A stretch of DNA of 64,000 nucleotides from Colius striatus (Eukaryota; Chordata; Aves; Coliiformes; Coliidae): the NCBI RefSeq assembly GCF_028858725.1, contig NC_084775.1, forward strand, positions 16,662,597-16,726,596, read 5' to 3'. Under the pieces are notes generated by a model that saw nothing but the letters and a program-made list of their open reading frames with translations, was not told the DNA's origin and ran no database searches. A program made the translations under genes and the position numbers. Positions 38,770 to 52,800 of this stretch are shown here, piece by piece; positions within the stretch are counted from its first letter, which is position 1, and every line of letters begins with the position of its first letter.

Positions 38770-41700
38770 ATGCAGGCCGCGCTGCGGCAGCGTCTCGGCG
38801 GGCTGCGATGGCCGCTCCGCATATCCGAGGCGGCCCCGCGGCCTCGCTTCGTCGGGCCGGGCTCTCCCGCGGCCCTGCGATGCTGGAGCTGCGGCAGCCC
38901 CCTCGCTGCCGGAGAGGGGCTGCCGCACTTCTGCCCCGGCTGCCGGGCCCTGCAGCCACCGGGGTCCCGGCCTGACCTCTTCCGCCTGATGGACTGGTGA
39001 GTGTCGGCGGGGCGGCCGCGGGCTCGTTCGGCTGCGGGCCTCACGCCGCCTTCTGTCGCCCGCAGCGACCGCTCCTTCCGCATCAACGCGCAGCAGCTGC
39101 AGCGGCGATTCCGGAGTCTGCAACGCGCCGTTCACCCCGATCGCTTCGGCCAGAGGCCGCCGGTGAGCGGCGGAGGAGGCGCCCGGTCTCCCCTCCGAGC
39201 GGTTTGCGCGGTTTCTCGGGTGGGGAGGACGGGCCCCGCTGTCCCCACGTCCAAACTGGAGACGTCAGGGCTCGCAGGATCCGCGGGGGCGGGAGCGGCC
39301 TTTGGCTGAGGTCCCACCGCCCTCCTGATGGGGATTATAGGGATTCCTTGTGTACTGAAGCTTAAGCGAGACTTCCACTCACCGGTTTGCGGTGGAGGAT
39401 GACGATAGGGGGCTGCTGTGGTTCTCGAGATCGTAGTTATTATATGAGGTGACAGTTCATTGGTGCAGATAGCCTGCTCCATATTTATGCCGTCTCTTAA
39501 AAATCAAGTTCCAGTTTTCTACACCTGTTTTGTTGTGGGAACGCTAGATTTCTCTGCTGGTAACAAAGTGTAATGTATTTTGCCACTTGTTATTCATTTA
39601 CTTACCCATTTGCAGAAAGAACAGTACTACTCTGAGCAACACTCTTCCTTGATCAACAAAGCCTACCAAACTCTGCTGAACCCTTTGAGCCGGGGCCTCT
39701 ATCTAGTAAGGTGTCCAAGCTGTGTTTTATCCATACTCCTATCTACAACTGATCGAAAGTGGCAGAGACAGTTGGTGTTAATGTAGCAAATCAGGACTTT
39801 GATTCCATCATTAATGCGCTAATTTGTGTTCCTCTGAGGGATCTACAGGGATTGAAGGGAGACCAAAAAGAAGCTTATCTGAAAATCAAATCAGCTTTTC
39901 CACTATTTTAACAATTTATTGATTATCATGGTCCCATGTGCTGCTTATGTTACATTAATTTATTTTTTGTATCACACATTGTGTTTTACCATGGCTGTAC
40001 CTTTGAAATTTCAGTTGGACCCTTGGCAGCCTTCATTACAGTCCTTTGCTTTGGTTAACTGCCTGTTTTTGTGGTATACTTGGATTATAAGACTGACTTT
40101 GTTTGTCAGCGTTTCACAGAAGTCTATCAGATACAACTCTGAGTGAGCACTACTAAAAGACTTCATATTCAGGAAAACAATTCAAATTAAACAGATGTAA
40201 GAATGTTTATTTCCAAATTCATATTTTCTTCACCAGCTGGAGCTGAATGGAGTAGAGCCTCCACAAGAGACAGACTGTGATGCAGACTCAGTGTTTCTCA
40301 CAGAGATCATGGAAATTAATGAGAAATTAGCAGAGCCTAAAAATGAGGATATCCTTAAAGAAATTGAAACTTTAATTAAAGGTAGGTTATGATTAGAGGG
40401 TTTTGTACTGAACTAATTTTTCATGTGTATTCTGACTCTTAATTTTTCCAGCATTTTTCTTTCTGTGTCTCTAACTTGCATTAATCTTGAATTGACTCAC
40501 TCCAAGAGTTTCCCTTGCCCCCAAAAATATTGTCTTTACCAATTTCTGCTATCTAAACATCAAATCTGGCTTGAGAAAATCTGTGTTAACTACCTATTCT
40601 GATGGCAAAATAGATAAAGATATATTGACTATAAAAAGAAACTTACTCAACCTTCAGCAGATTAAGACTAAGCAGACTGTTATAAAAGAAAGAACCACTC
40701 AAAATGAAGTTTAATAAAATGCTTGAGTAATAATCACATTAAATAGCTTCATTTATACAGATGTTTCACCCTCTTCAACTTAGCAACAATTGTATTAAGT
40801 GATTATTAACTGTTTATCAAGCAACTTTATTGTTGGTGATACCCAAAACATTTTTATTGGTATATTTAATTATTTGCAACAACAGTAGTGTGCCAAAAGC
40901 AATTAGAATAACTAGAATGAAAACTAAAGAAAATAAAATTAACTATAGCAGGGTAAACTGATACACCAAAATTAGGTTTCTGGGAAGTTAGTGTCCATTA
41001 CTTTGCAGTGAAATTGCTGTCTCTAAACCTGTTTAAACAAAGACATGTATCTGTTTGAAACTGTAGTTAAAAAAAAATTGACAGCAATATTATGAAAAAC
41101 TCTCTTGGCTCCTCAAAGACCGTGAGTCTAGGATTTAAGTTTCCCACTGCAGCCATTCAGAATGCAGTGGTATGAAAAGTACTAAGTATGTAACCAAAAG
41201 TTAATTAAATAACTTGTTTTGCAGTTAGAGAAGAACAGCTGACCAAAGAGGTGACTGCAGCTTTTGAAAGAGGTAGCTATTTCTCTGCTATGTATTTACC
41301 CCCCTTACCTATCAGTTATAAGTGTTGAAAAACCCCACACTCTCTTACTGGCAAATACGTCCTGAACTACGGAACAGAAATGCTGCAGAAACAAGTGTTC
41401 ATTGTTTGGTATTTAGAACAAATACTTCTAAACTGACCTTTCTGCTCATTCAGGAAATTCAGGACCTCACACAAAGAAAGTCAAAATCAAAAGTTCAAGT
41501 AATTCAGTTTGCATCAAAACAGTGGGAAACAGTTGCTTCAGGTGGGAATGCAGATGTTTGTTTGTTTCCCAGAATACTTAGAAGGACAGACTCTTTTCTT
41601 AATGCAACTTACCACCTATTCTGAGGTTTCAAACTTGCATTTGGGAGACCTTACTCTGCAGACTTGAAGCTGTCCATACTGTGGCAGGTGCTCTTCTTTG

Positions 41701-42666
41701 TAGTACAAGTCAAGACAGGAACAATTCTGCTGTGTACTACTGAAGCTGTAGGGCAAGAAAAGACCTGATGCTCCATTTAGCCTATGGCTTTAGGGAATTC
41801 CTTTACAATAACAAACATAACCATATTCCACAAACATCTGATAAACAAGAGCTTGAGCCATTCCAGACTAGCTTCTTGGGGAAGAAACCTTTACATTTCT
41901 TTCCTGGGTGTTTGACAGCCTTGTTGTTAGGCTTATGTAGTAGTGTGTTATAATGCCAAAACATCACAGGTGAAGTAGTGCTGGTTAGGCCTACATCCAA
42001 AATACTGCAGCATACAATCTGCCACTTTCTACTACAAGAGCTAAAGATTGTGCTGCATCTGTCCTTGCTAGGAAGTGATAAACTGCTTTTCCCCTACAGT
42101 TACTTAATTAAGGAGAAATTGTTTCAATATCAGTTTTGGAATTGACACTATCAATACTGGAGTCCTGCAGAGCTTTTGCATTTTTCAGTGATGGCAGTTG
42201 GTTTTACTGCCATACTTGAAAAAAACCAAACAAACAAAACCACCACCAACCCAAAAAACTCACCAGTTTGTCTTATGTACTTAAAATTCCCCAGTGGCTA
42301 CATCTGTACTACAACTACTTTACAGAACAGTGATCGAGGGATATTCACGTCCCATTTCTAAACTGCACATTTTTACATGTTTTGTGGATGGCCTCAGTTG
42401 AAGTGTTATAAAATCAGCCCAGGTGAAAATAATATGGTTTTCATGGTGTATGAGTCCTTACAACTTGCACTTCTTAGTACTGAAATGGGTGTTGTCTTGG
42501 AAATATTGAGATTAATTTTGAAAACAAATCTCAGTCTTCCCTCTGTAACCTAGTAATGTTTTATTTCATTTCAGATGATCTTCAAGAAGCTAAGAAGCTT
42601 CTCGCCAAAATGAAATACTTTGCAAACTTAAAGGATAAACTGAAGAACAAGAAGATCCCTTCCTGA
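38770..42666 (+). CDS. HSCB: HSCB mitochondrial iron-sulfur cluster co-chaperone, complete
   Basis: J-type co-chaperone (HSC20) that brings the ISCU scaffold to HSPA9 and stimulates its ATPase, releasing Fe-S clusters to recipients in the mitochondrial matrix. Exons: 38770-38996, 39066-39162, 39616-39705, 40237-40381, 41225-41272, 42575-42666 (699 nt, 232 residues; human 235). Residues 1-19 contain Arg and no acidic residue, as expected for a mitochondrial presequence. The vertebrate zinc site is present as CWSC (38, 41) and CPGC (55, 58). The J domain has HPD at 99-101. The C-terminal ISCU-binding helices include [11 protein letters not shown] and the closing KKIPS. All introns are GT-AG and in phase. 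The start is the first ATG after the promoter elements; no in-frame ATG lies closer upstream than about 38140. Confidence 0.97.
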
Positions 42667-42705
42667 TACTGCCTCCTTTACCACTAAGAGTTAACGTGAT
42701 TTTCA

Positions 42706-42711
42706 ATTAAA
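42706..42711 (+). terminator. HSCB: Candidate HSCB polyadenylation signal
   Basis: ATTAAA 40 nt after the HSCB stop codon, followed by a GT-rich stretch (TGCTGTTTGCTTCC). This would give a very short 3' UTR. Confidence 0.5.
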
Positions 42712-43806
42712 TGGCTGATTTGGTTACCAAAAATCAGGAAAATGCTGTTTGCTTCCTACATCTTTATTTAAAACTTTTATGTCCAAGAGAAGAAAGATAA
42801 ATGTAGAAGTCCATTCAGTGCTTTCTGTAGCACTAAGTAACAGATGGAATCGGGAAATGCTTACAACCAGGAAAAGATGGAACAGGTAAGCCAGGACTAG
42901 TGTCCTTGCAGTTACAGGTGTGGAAATGAATATCAGAGAGGCACACAAATACTGCGTTACTAGGATTTCTTACTTTCTGACTACTAAAATAGGAAGTACT
43001 TTAAATTGAGAGAGTCCTGGATTAAATGTTGGCGATGAAGCAGAAAGTTCAACCCCACAGGTCTTTCAAGCTTTCCCCAGTCTTGTGTGTCTGCTGGGAA
43101 CTGACATTCAAAACCAGTAGTAGTTCTACCCTGTTGCACAGTTCAAGATGTTAAGATGTGATTTTAGGGAAAAAAATAGAAACTAAAACCCTATAAATGT
43201 CTTATTAGTACCCTTTTGGGAAACAAGTCTCCCTAATAAACTGTATTAGGTGCTGTACTGTCTCTGTAGAGCTAACAGTAATAGGACTGGATGAGGAATG
43301 TCCTTAAATTTTTAAAATAAGTTATTTGGGGTATTAAGTTGCCCTTTTTCACCTAATTTACATTTAAACTACTATATTTCAAATATCAGTTTCTCATTAG
43401 GTCAGTTCTTGTTTGGGTTTTAACACCTCAGAATACTTCTGCAGTAAAGCACTAACATATGCTTGATTACCCAAACCTGAAGAAGCAGCTTCAAAAAAAG
43501 GAGAGCTACTTCAATTATCTGAAGAAATCTACCGAGGGGAGGAAATCATTGAACACGTTTTGGCATTTCTATGTCCGTACAACATTGTTGTATCTAAACA
43601 TCACATCTTCTATATATAGTGTAATATATTGTTAATAGCATTTGAAACAGTGTATGTTTTAATGGCATTGCAAAAAGATTAACTTGCCTTTAAACTTCCT
43701 CTAAATACACAGAAAGATTTAACAAGCTACTTGTTCATGGCATTACACTGCTAGTTTATAAGACACTATTCATAATTCTCATTAAAGTTCTGTTACAACT
43801 ATGAAA
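42712..43806. other. Convergent gap between HSCB and SLC2A11B
   Basis: About 1.1 kb between two genes that end facing each other. No gene or recognised repeat is seen. Part or all should be SLC2A11B 3' UTR: minus-strand polyadenylation hexamers occur at 43658-43663 (ATTAAA) and 42763-42768 (AATAAA). Confidence 0.7.
42763..42768 (-). terminator. Candidate distal SLC2A11B polyadenylation signal
   Basis: TTTATT on plus reads AATAAA on minus, about 1.04 kb beyond the SLC2A11B stop codon. A nearer but weaker ATTAAA lies at 43658-43663. If the distal one is used, the SLC2A11B 3' end would almost meet or overlap the HSCB 3' end. Confidence 0.35.
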
Positions 43807-46800
43807 TTACATTTCGTTTTTTAAAAATTCATCATGGAGTTGTCTTCTTTCATAAAGCTTGGTTTCCTTTTGTTTGGCATTTCTTCCAAAATTAAGCTTG
43901 TTAAATTCCTTTTTGATTTCCAGAAAAGACTTTTTTTTTGTCTCAGGAAGTACAAGGAAGATGAAAACAGCAACTAGGGCACACTCCAGTAAGAACACCA
44001 GAAAACAATACTGCTTCAGCCCATTCTGAAAATAAAGTTTGAGTGCAGTATATTTCAAGTATGACATTGGGTTCTGAAATACACGCTTTTTGTTTGCATT
44101 CACGCTTAACACTGCTGCTCAGATATTTAATAAAAAAACCTCAAACACTCAAGCCATGCATACAACCCTCAACTTCACATATTTAAGAAATTATTTTTAG
44201 ATAAGACTATCAGGTGATGTGCAACACACTTGACAGTCTTTTAAGGAAAAAAGATAAAAGTTTAAACACACTAAAGAGTTTCATTCACAATGTAATGACA
44301 AGTCAGCATTTGCTACTTAGCTATCTCATCTTTTAAAATGTCTTTTTCCTGAATGTTTTGTCAATATTTTTCAATGCTGTACATTAAAACAGCTATCTTA
44401 GTCAGAAGCAGAATTCAGCCAAGAAGAAGGGACTGTCAAAATCAAGACACCCTGCTGCCTTCCATTCCTTCTTGCTCTGTTTGCAAGAATCAGTGCTAAA
44501 ACTGAAAATACACAGCTAGAAATGAAAGCCTGTATTTTTCCTAATAGTCCTCCTGATCGCAGAACCCTCTGTATATAAGTTTAGCAAGCTCACAGAGAAG
44601 GTGTGACCCACTCACCCCAGGTACCATTTCTACTTTACTTTGACATAAAAGTAGGGGATGTTATTAAGAAAGAAATGTGCTACTTCAGTTTCACTATGTT
44701 TAAGAATCCTTACTATACTTATCTCACCTCTCCTTACTGTATAAGAAAAAGCAATTTGATGGAACCAGAGAGAAGACTAAATGGGACGTGAGGCTATTGG
44801 GGAAAATACATTATGTGTACTTACCACTATAAAGGGAAAAAGCATCCCGACTGTGAAGAAACTAATCCAACTAACAGTCCCTCCTATCATGTAAGCAGCA
44901 GGACGTGAAGACTGTATAAATAGTTCAGCTGTCAGGGTATTTGTTATGCCACCTGGGAGATTGAGTTCAGAAAGAGAATAGGTTATTCTGCTGAATGTCC
45001 ACTTATGGTATTTCCAATGATTTTTCATTAAAATGAGTTAGTTGCTTTTGAACATGCTCTATCTTAGTCTATTAAAAAAATAATTATTCTTTACAGCACA
45101 TTTTTTAACCTACTACCCATGCTGTACTTGTCCTTCAGAAAAGAGGCCCTACTTCAGCAGCACTGCTCAGGCAGCAAGGGCTCCTTTAAACTGAACGGGG
45201 CATTCCTTGCTTCTCGTATGACTCAGCTGGATTGAAGGCCAGAACTAAGACCCAAGTGGTGTGCAGCTGTCCTTGGGAAACACGAAACACGCACGGTAAG
45301 CCTCCGGCTATGGGAGAGCAAACTGTTGGGATCACCTGTGTTCCTTAACCAAAGCATCCACAGCCTTACAGTAAATACTGCCTGTCTGGCTTACACAGCA
45401 AAGCTGCTGACATACCTCTGGCCCCAGACACACATTTCACCACTTAAAGACATGTACCACTATGATACCTGGTCCCAACCCAAAGCTCAAGATGAAAGCA
45501 AATATAGATGTCATGCTGACATATGGCACCCATGAGTACAGTTCCTGGAACAGAAGAGAAGGTTTTAAAGTTTGGCTTAACAGTTACATTTCCTTTTGCT
45601 ATTTTATTGCAGTAAAGATGTACAGTCACTCATGGCTGTTGACAGCTAATTTATTTAACAGTACAGCTTCAGGGAAATTAAATATTGTTTATTTAATTGT
45701 TACTAAATGGAGTCTAGTACATCTCCTCTGAGGCTAAAAATTTACATCAATATTGAACACAATCATTCTGTGTTGTTACTAGTTGAGTATTTTGTCAGTG
45801 TACTGGTTTTGATATTTTATACTGATCCCAGGAGTTAACTGTCATTAGGCACTTTCACAGCATGAACAGGCTTCACATCCCATTATTTATGTATACATCA
45901 ATTTCAGTAGTGCAGCAAAGAGGCATTAGAATAACTACATACATACAAAACTAGGTGCATTAGAAAGACCAGTCCTAAGCTTGAAACCCCTTACTCAAAA
46001 GCAAACTGAGACATTTACAAAAGTTAGAATAAAGTCATTGAACCTAGGCCTCTACCTGGTAGCTGGGTCATTCTACTTTTTGCCTGGCCTAGCAGCTCAT
46101 TCCAACCACACAGAAATGACTGTAGGTGCCTCAACTGTCACCTGCTTGCCAGTCTGTGCAGCTTCTGACCATACTGTCACTCAAGATTGCTGCTCTTTCA
46201 TCCTACCTTTGTCATTAAGGATTTATCAGGCAACCTAATGCTGACTACAAGAAGTTGCTTGCTGTCAGAGCTACACCTGCATCATCTAGCTTGGATTACC
46301 TGAAGGTAGCCATAAATTCTCAGTACAGTCTGCAAATTTAGAGATAGATTTGCTCTAAACATTAGTTTCAGGAGGTCTGTGGGGCTGCTTTATTTGAGCT
46401 CATATGCTATACAGAACAATTTACGTTGCATCTCTATTCTACATTAAAAGTTGTCTTCACGTGACAGGTCTAAGGCATTGTGAATATCTCTAGTGAGTTT
46501 ACAATAGTCTCCATGAATTTACACTTCAGGGATTTAAGTGTCTTTTTACCTTCAACATCTTTACAGTATTTTTTGTTTGATTGTTTGCTTTAAAATTAAG
46601 TGACTGAAGTGTACTCTGACACCAGACTCACTACACAGTATTTCATCCTAAACTTACTTCAAAAGCTAGAATAAACTGTTTTATCATCACTCAGCTTTGT
46701 CAGCATTAAACACAGACGCAGAGAAGTATATGAAATCTTAGCTGAGAGCATTCTCTTATTTAAGGGAAACATGGCTGCACAATCCATCAGATCTTGCAAT

Positions 46801-49800
46801 TGCTGACATTTTTCTATGCTGTCTAAACCTATGGAGCTCTTTTCTTTTGACTGTGACAGATTTTCACTCACTATAGTCAGAGCATGTAACATAAATACAA
46901 CACAAACTTCTTCACACCTGGTAAGTCAGAGAGAATGTTAAAACAATGCACCAAAGGCTCATAAGGAGGTAACCCCCAATGATGAGATATCTTCTTCCCA
47001 CAAAGTCTATCAGTAGACCCTGTGGACAAGACATAGTCTTCTGTTACTATACTGATCTCATATTTACCAATGTGCTTGAAGAAGAATCATTACTAATGAG
47101 TAATGCTAGGAGGTAGAATAATTGTTACTTACACAGGTGAGGGCTGTGAGGCATTCACAAGCTCCAGTGCCAAGTGTCACATAGGGAATTTTTTCTGCTG
47201 AGATCCCAGCTTGTTCAAAAATATATGTTGCATAGAAATAAATCTACAGCAGAAAAAAAAAATAATGGGGCATTCCCAGGAATTTAATTGTTGGCTGTAA
47301 ATGTAGTCAAGATCATACTAAACATACATGTGTTTAATCTTGTGAGTTATTAATTTGACAAATACAAGAAGAGTCTGTTACATTTATGACTAGGTAAATA
47401 TATACTGCTATCATAAAAGCAAGTATAATTATTCAACTTACTGAATATAACTCTTCACATCCTTAAAGCAGACACAGTGGGATAAGCTGATCTACCTTTA
47501 GTTACTTTTTCAGAAGAACATAAACACAAGTATTAAGTCCTTCTTTAAAGAAATTTACATACCAGAAATGGAAAACAAAAACACTAAACAAACCAGAAAC
47601 ACAGAAATAATACAAAGATATTCTTTCCCATTTATCCCATTTCTCTGAACTTCTCCATGTGGATCCTTTATGTTAACGAATGGTTGAAAACCAGATGGAA
47701 GTTAAATAATTACTGAAGCTGTTTGTATGTATGAAAACTTACAGCATTTATCCCACTGAGCTGTTGGCCCATAGTCAGCACAATCACAGTGATGAGCTGC
47801 CATCTCACACCACAATCAGTGAATAATTGCCAGGGCTTCTTGGGTTTCTCCCCATCCAAGGCAAAACATTCCCGTTGTATGTCTTCCATCTCACTTTGAT
47901 ACTCAGAAGAACCATGAAATCGCTTCAAAGCTAAAAAAAAAAAAGAAAATTAATTCTCTTGGTTTCACCTGTTGACTACAGCTTCTGGAAAATCATCTCT
48001 TTCCATAATGACTTGGCTTTTCCTAGGACATGAAAACTTTGTGCTTTAGCACCCTGGGAAAATAATTTGCTGTGTGACTTATGTTTTGCTTGCCAATTTT
48101 CCAACACTTTTGCTGTGGTGGATTTGGACACTCCAGTTACATTACTTCAATTTTTGAGAGGAATATCTGGCTTCTAACTATGCACCAAGGAAAAAGTGGT
48201 TTGTATCTGAACCACAGACCTCCAAATAGATTTTTCATTAAAGGACACTCCAAGCAGTTTGAGATCTTTTGCTTAAACTTGAGGCAGATATGAAGCTTTT
48301 TGTTATGCCCATGGAATGCACTTAGTGAGCTGGAGTAAAGATGATAAGTAATACTTCTAAGGCAAGTATTATCAGAAGTCATTTAGACGTAAGACTAAAA
48401 TCTTTACTAATGGTCCTGAACTTAATATAACATTCAGTGCCTCTAGAACATTTAAGCTTAAATATGTAAGTGATAATTTGCCTTCTTAAGGGCAACAGTA
48501 GTACTTTTGATGCTCCTAAAAGCGAACTTTCCAATGCTACTGTTATCACTAGCAGTGTAACCAGTTTGAAGCTCTAGCCACTCTGCAGTATCAGTTCATG
48601 AACAACAGTGTTCATGGAGAAAAGAAACCAATCCGTGATTATGTTTTTTTTAAAGCGAAAATGAGAGGGAAAACCTTGAACATTATACAGAGATTGCAAG
48701 CTTCACTTACATTTGAAAAACTACATTTAATGAAACCCAAACTAGATAATAATCTGACAGGGACATAATGGTTATCTTGTCCACAGCTTCCAAATTAGAA
48801 TCAACTCCACAGGTCATTTGTAGTTACTGTGCTTTTGCAGTTTTAATTGTCTAAGAATATTTTTGTACAAAGTAAGCAGAGAAATTTTTATTAGATTAGC
48901 TGACAGACTTGGGCGAGGGGGAGAAGACAGGCCTGCAGGCACAGATAGGTTTATATAAAAATATGTTAAAATATAATAATTGTAAAGAAAAGGAATGTAC
49001 CAAAAAAGAAAGATATTTTGAAAGGAAAACAATGCCAAGTGACACCCAGTGCAATTGCTCCCTATACGCTGACTGATGCCCAAGCAACAATCACCCCCTC
49101 CTGGCCAACTCCTCCCAGTTTCCATACTGTGCATGGTGTTCTATGGTATGGAATAGCCCTCGGGGTAGTTTGGGTCTGCTTCCCTGGCCATGCTTCCTCC
49201 CAGCTCCTTCTGTGCCCCCAGTCTACTCACTGGCAGGGAAATGTGAGAAGCAGAAAAGATCTTGGCACTGTGTGAAAACTGATCAGCAATAACCAAACAT
49301 CACTATGTTATCAACTTTTTTTTTCAGTGTAAACCCAGAACAGCCCTGTAGCTTCTACTAGGAAGGAAATAAAATATCCCCACTGAAACCAGGACACCTT
49401 TATGTATACAATTAAAACTGAATTAAATACAACCCTATCAAGTGCAATACACTCATTGTACCTTTTTGAAGAAACAGAGAAAGTATAAATGCAGTGAATT
49501 ACCTTTGGCACAGCTCAGTTCATCACCTCTGTCAATAAGAAGGTATCTGGGACTCTCAGGAAACCATGGCAGGAATAAAAGTTGGGCAAATGCTGGGAAG
49601 CAGCTGCTGGATAGCAACAGAGGCCAAAACTTTTCTTCACCTAACAATTCCCTGGGAGAGGTGTGGGACAAGTAGGGGAAAATAAATAAATAAAGAAAAA
49701 CCCAACAAAACTCCAAGTAATTAGCTATTGGTGATCATTCAGAAGAAGACTTTTGGGAGCAAGACTTTTGTCCTTCAAGAAAAGTTCTCTTGTAACCAGT

Positions 49801-52800
49801 TACCTACATCTTGAGAACCTCAGCAGGAAGAGGTTAGGAAAATATTTCCATACACTCTGACATCAAGTTTCAGTCATGAAGCAACAAGGAACACTATTTC
49901 ACTGGTGCTTTCTGCTGTGCTGGTCCTCAGCATTATTTTCAGTTTTGTCAAAGCAGTGTTTTCTAGCAATGCAGGAAAGTAAAGGTACAGGACCTTCACC
50001 TTAAGGTGAGCGGCATTTGCTTTTGAGAATCGTACAATGGTTCAGAATAGAAAGGAACTCAGAAAGTCATCTGATATGATCTCCCATTCAAGTTGATCTA
50101 ATGAGAAGGTGTATTACATAGAAAGGAATTATTAAAATTAGTATAATTAGAATCAGCAGGATGATGTGTTGTGGGCAACATAAACTTCTTTAAAATAGAA
50201 AGTGTATCGCAGTTTACTGACCCTGGATAATACAGTCTGAAGTTTATATTGTATTTATTTTGTAGTGCTTCATACCTAAAACATCTGGCAAAAATCCGTT
50301 AATTTGGGGGCTAGTAATAAGGAAAATTAAAGAGAAGTCTTAAGTGCTTTTCGTAGAGAGACAGAGAAAAAAACCAATGTGCTGTTACTCAGGGTACTAG
50401 CCTTGCTTTTGGCAGTAGAAAGCTTCTATCAAAGAAGCTTTTCATCTTGAGGTTGTGAAGGTCCTCTTCTTGGAACTTTTTAAGATTCAACTGGATAAAG
50501 TCCCTAGCAACTTCATCTGGTCTCACAAGGGACAAAACCAGTATAGTCCAATACGGAAATTATGAGTCCTTTGCTCTCAGGTCCTGACTTATGAATGTCC
50601 ACTGTCTCCAGCAAGAAATTCACAGAAAATGCAAACTCAGCATAAATGTACCTGTTTTACTGATACTGTTCTGGCTGACCCATCTAAACCAAGAACACTT
50701 CCCTGGGGAGATAGCACAGATGGTTTGCAGTCACAGGAATAAAGTGAGAAAAGTAATAGTTTCCTTCTTACAGACAGACCCTCTGTGTAAAGTTGATTCA
50801 CTAATGTTACAATGGCCACAATGAATGTTTTGCAGAGAGCTGCAGGAAATTATTTTTTTTTTACATGCAAGTAACATGGCGCAGGAACCAAAATGCATTT
50901 CTAACCTCAAACCAATTATTTGTCCTGTCAGAATCCCCCCAGTCAGAAAGATGGAAGTCCCCATGGCCATGGCACCTCTAAGATGTTTTGGGGCAACCTC
51001 CCCAAGATACAGAGGCTGCACACAGAGCCCAATACCTGCAAGTAAATGGAAAAACATTTTCCTATTAATAGATTTTGCTTTAAAAAAGAGTTACTGAAAC
51101 AAAACATGTAGAAAATTGGACTGAGTTTGCTTCCTATTCATTTAACTGCCTTTAGATTCCAAGTTAAGACTACAGAACGTTTTTGTCATATCTACAAAGT
51201 AGCATACAAACACATATCTTAATACCTAAAGAATTAGTAGTAACTATAATTTATCATTCACCATGGTTTATTGAATGTAGGAATAGGAAATCATTCACCT
51301 GAATTTATGCCAATCAAAAACCTTCCAGCAATCAGTAACTCAAACAATCCTGTGGGAAAACTGATCCCCATTAAAATAGAGGCCAGTATTGCTATAAAAT
51401 TATTCATCAAAAGAGCTCCTTTCCTATAGGGGAGAAAAAAACCCAAATAAACAAACACAACATTATGGAAATCTGCAATAACATGTTACCAAAAAAATGG
51501 TTTTATTTCTGGCAACATGGGAAAAAAATGAGCTTTATACCGAAGAAATGTGTTATTCACTGGAAATCCAGGTATCTGATACAACTATTTAGTCATATTT
51601 CTTTACATTTGAGAAAGCAGGAAAAGAAAACATACTGCTATACACCTGCTGTTGTGACTCACCTGCCTAGCCGAATCGCCATGCTGCCTCCAATAAGGGC
51701 TCCACACAGGCCTCCAAGTGAAAATATAGAAGCAATGACAGACCAAAGAAAAGTCAGCAAATCTGGATTTAGTTCCTTGTGATAACGACTAGCCCAGGTT
51801 TCATTTAAAAACTTGTGGATATGCTGCAGTAGAAAAGAATCATGAATGTGCAGCATTATGTGTAGCCCTCCACTGTAGCACTATCCTGAACACCAGTTCT
51901 AGGAGCTAACAAAACATATCATCTTAGTTGTATTATATTAAAACCACCAATGACTACACATTCTTTGTTGATCACGATACCATTTCCTACTCCCCATACA
52001 TCTCAAAGACTGCTGAGCAGCATTGCTTTTGGACCCTACTACAAGAGAGGCTGTATTTCATTAGAGGAGAAACATCTCTTTTCCAAATACTGCTATGAAA
52101 GAGCTTTTGTGTCCTGAATGAGGATGAGACAGGGTGGATGGGTACATCCTACCATTTTTTGAAACCTAAAACATTACTAGTCATGTAAAATACATTTTCT
52201 GCCACTCTTTTTCCACTCAGGAAAAAGGTCTCAGATAACAGAGGTGTCGTGTAACCTAAAAAAAGTTACTGTCCGGAGACTCATTCAGATACTTGACTGA
52301 AATTTTCCTGCCTTGGTGTAATCCAGCAATTCATGGTAAAATCCCTTTCAGCAGCGGTAACATTCCTCTGCTTTTCTCACAGTATTCACGTGTCAGAACT
52401 TTTCGGCTGTTATTCTACATGCTTGGTTTCCTAATATTTGTCTTTAGAAACACTTGAACTGACATTTTTCTGAAATTGGAGGCTCCTGCTCTTAGCCAGC
52501 AAACAAAGACTTAACAGAGGAACAAACCTCCTGAACTCTACCTCTTTTTCCAGCACATCACATGTTCTCTCATAAACAGCTTATTTTAACCTTTGTAAAA
52601 AGCATACAATGTTGTAGTTAATTCAGTCTTCAAAGTTTCACAATATATCAGCTGACAGCAGAAAATTATACCCATCACTTTCATAAGATTGTTTGCTCAG
52701 ATCCTCGAGTCATCCTCAAAATACACACTCTTCAAGGCCATGGCGACGGATGCAAAAAAAAACCCAAGTGAAAATACCTACAAGATATTTAGACACTACA

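Larger units (their letters stand above)
38140..39300. promoter_or_regulatory. Bidirectional CpG-island promoter, CHEK2 (minus) / HSCB (plus)
   Basis: CpG-dense block of about 1.1 kb covering the CHEK2 first exon, the HSCB first two exons and the space between. CHEK2 and HSCB are head to head with less than 100 bp between the inferred CHEK2 exon 1 donor and the HSCB start codon. The same arrangement is known in mammals. No TATA box is evident. Confidence 0.88.

Noticed and set aside
38140-39300. Long overlapping open frames on both strands around the CHEK2/HSCB promoter
   Set aside because: Chance frames in a CpG island. Only the HSCB exon 1 frame from 38770 has recognisable content (presequence and CxxC zinc site).
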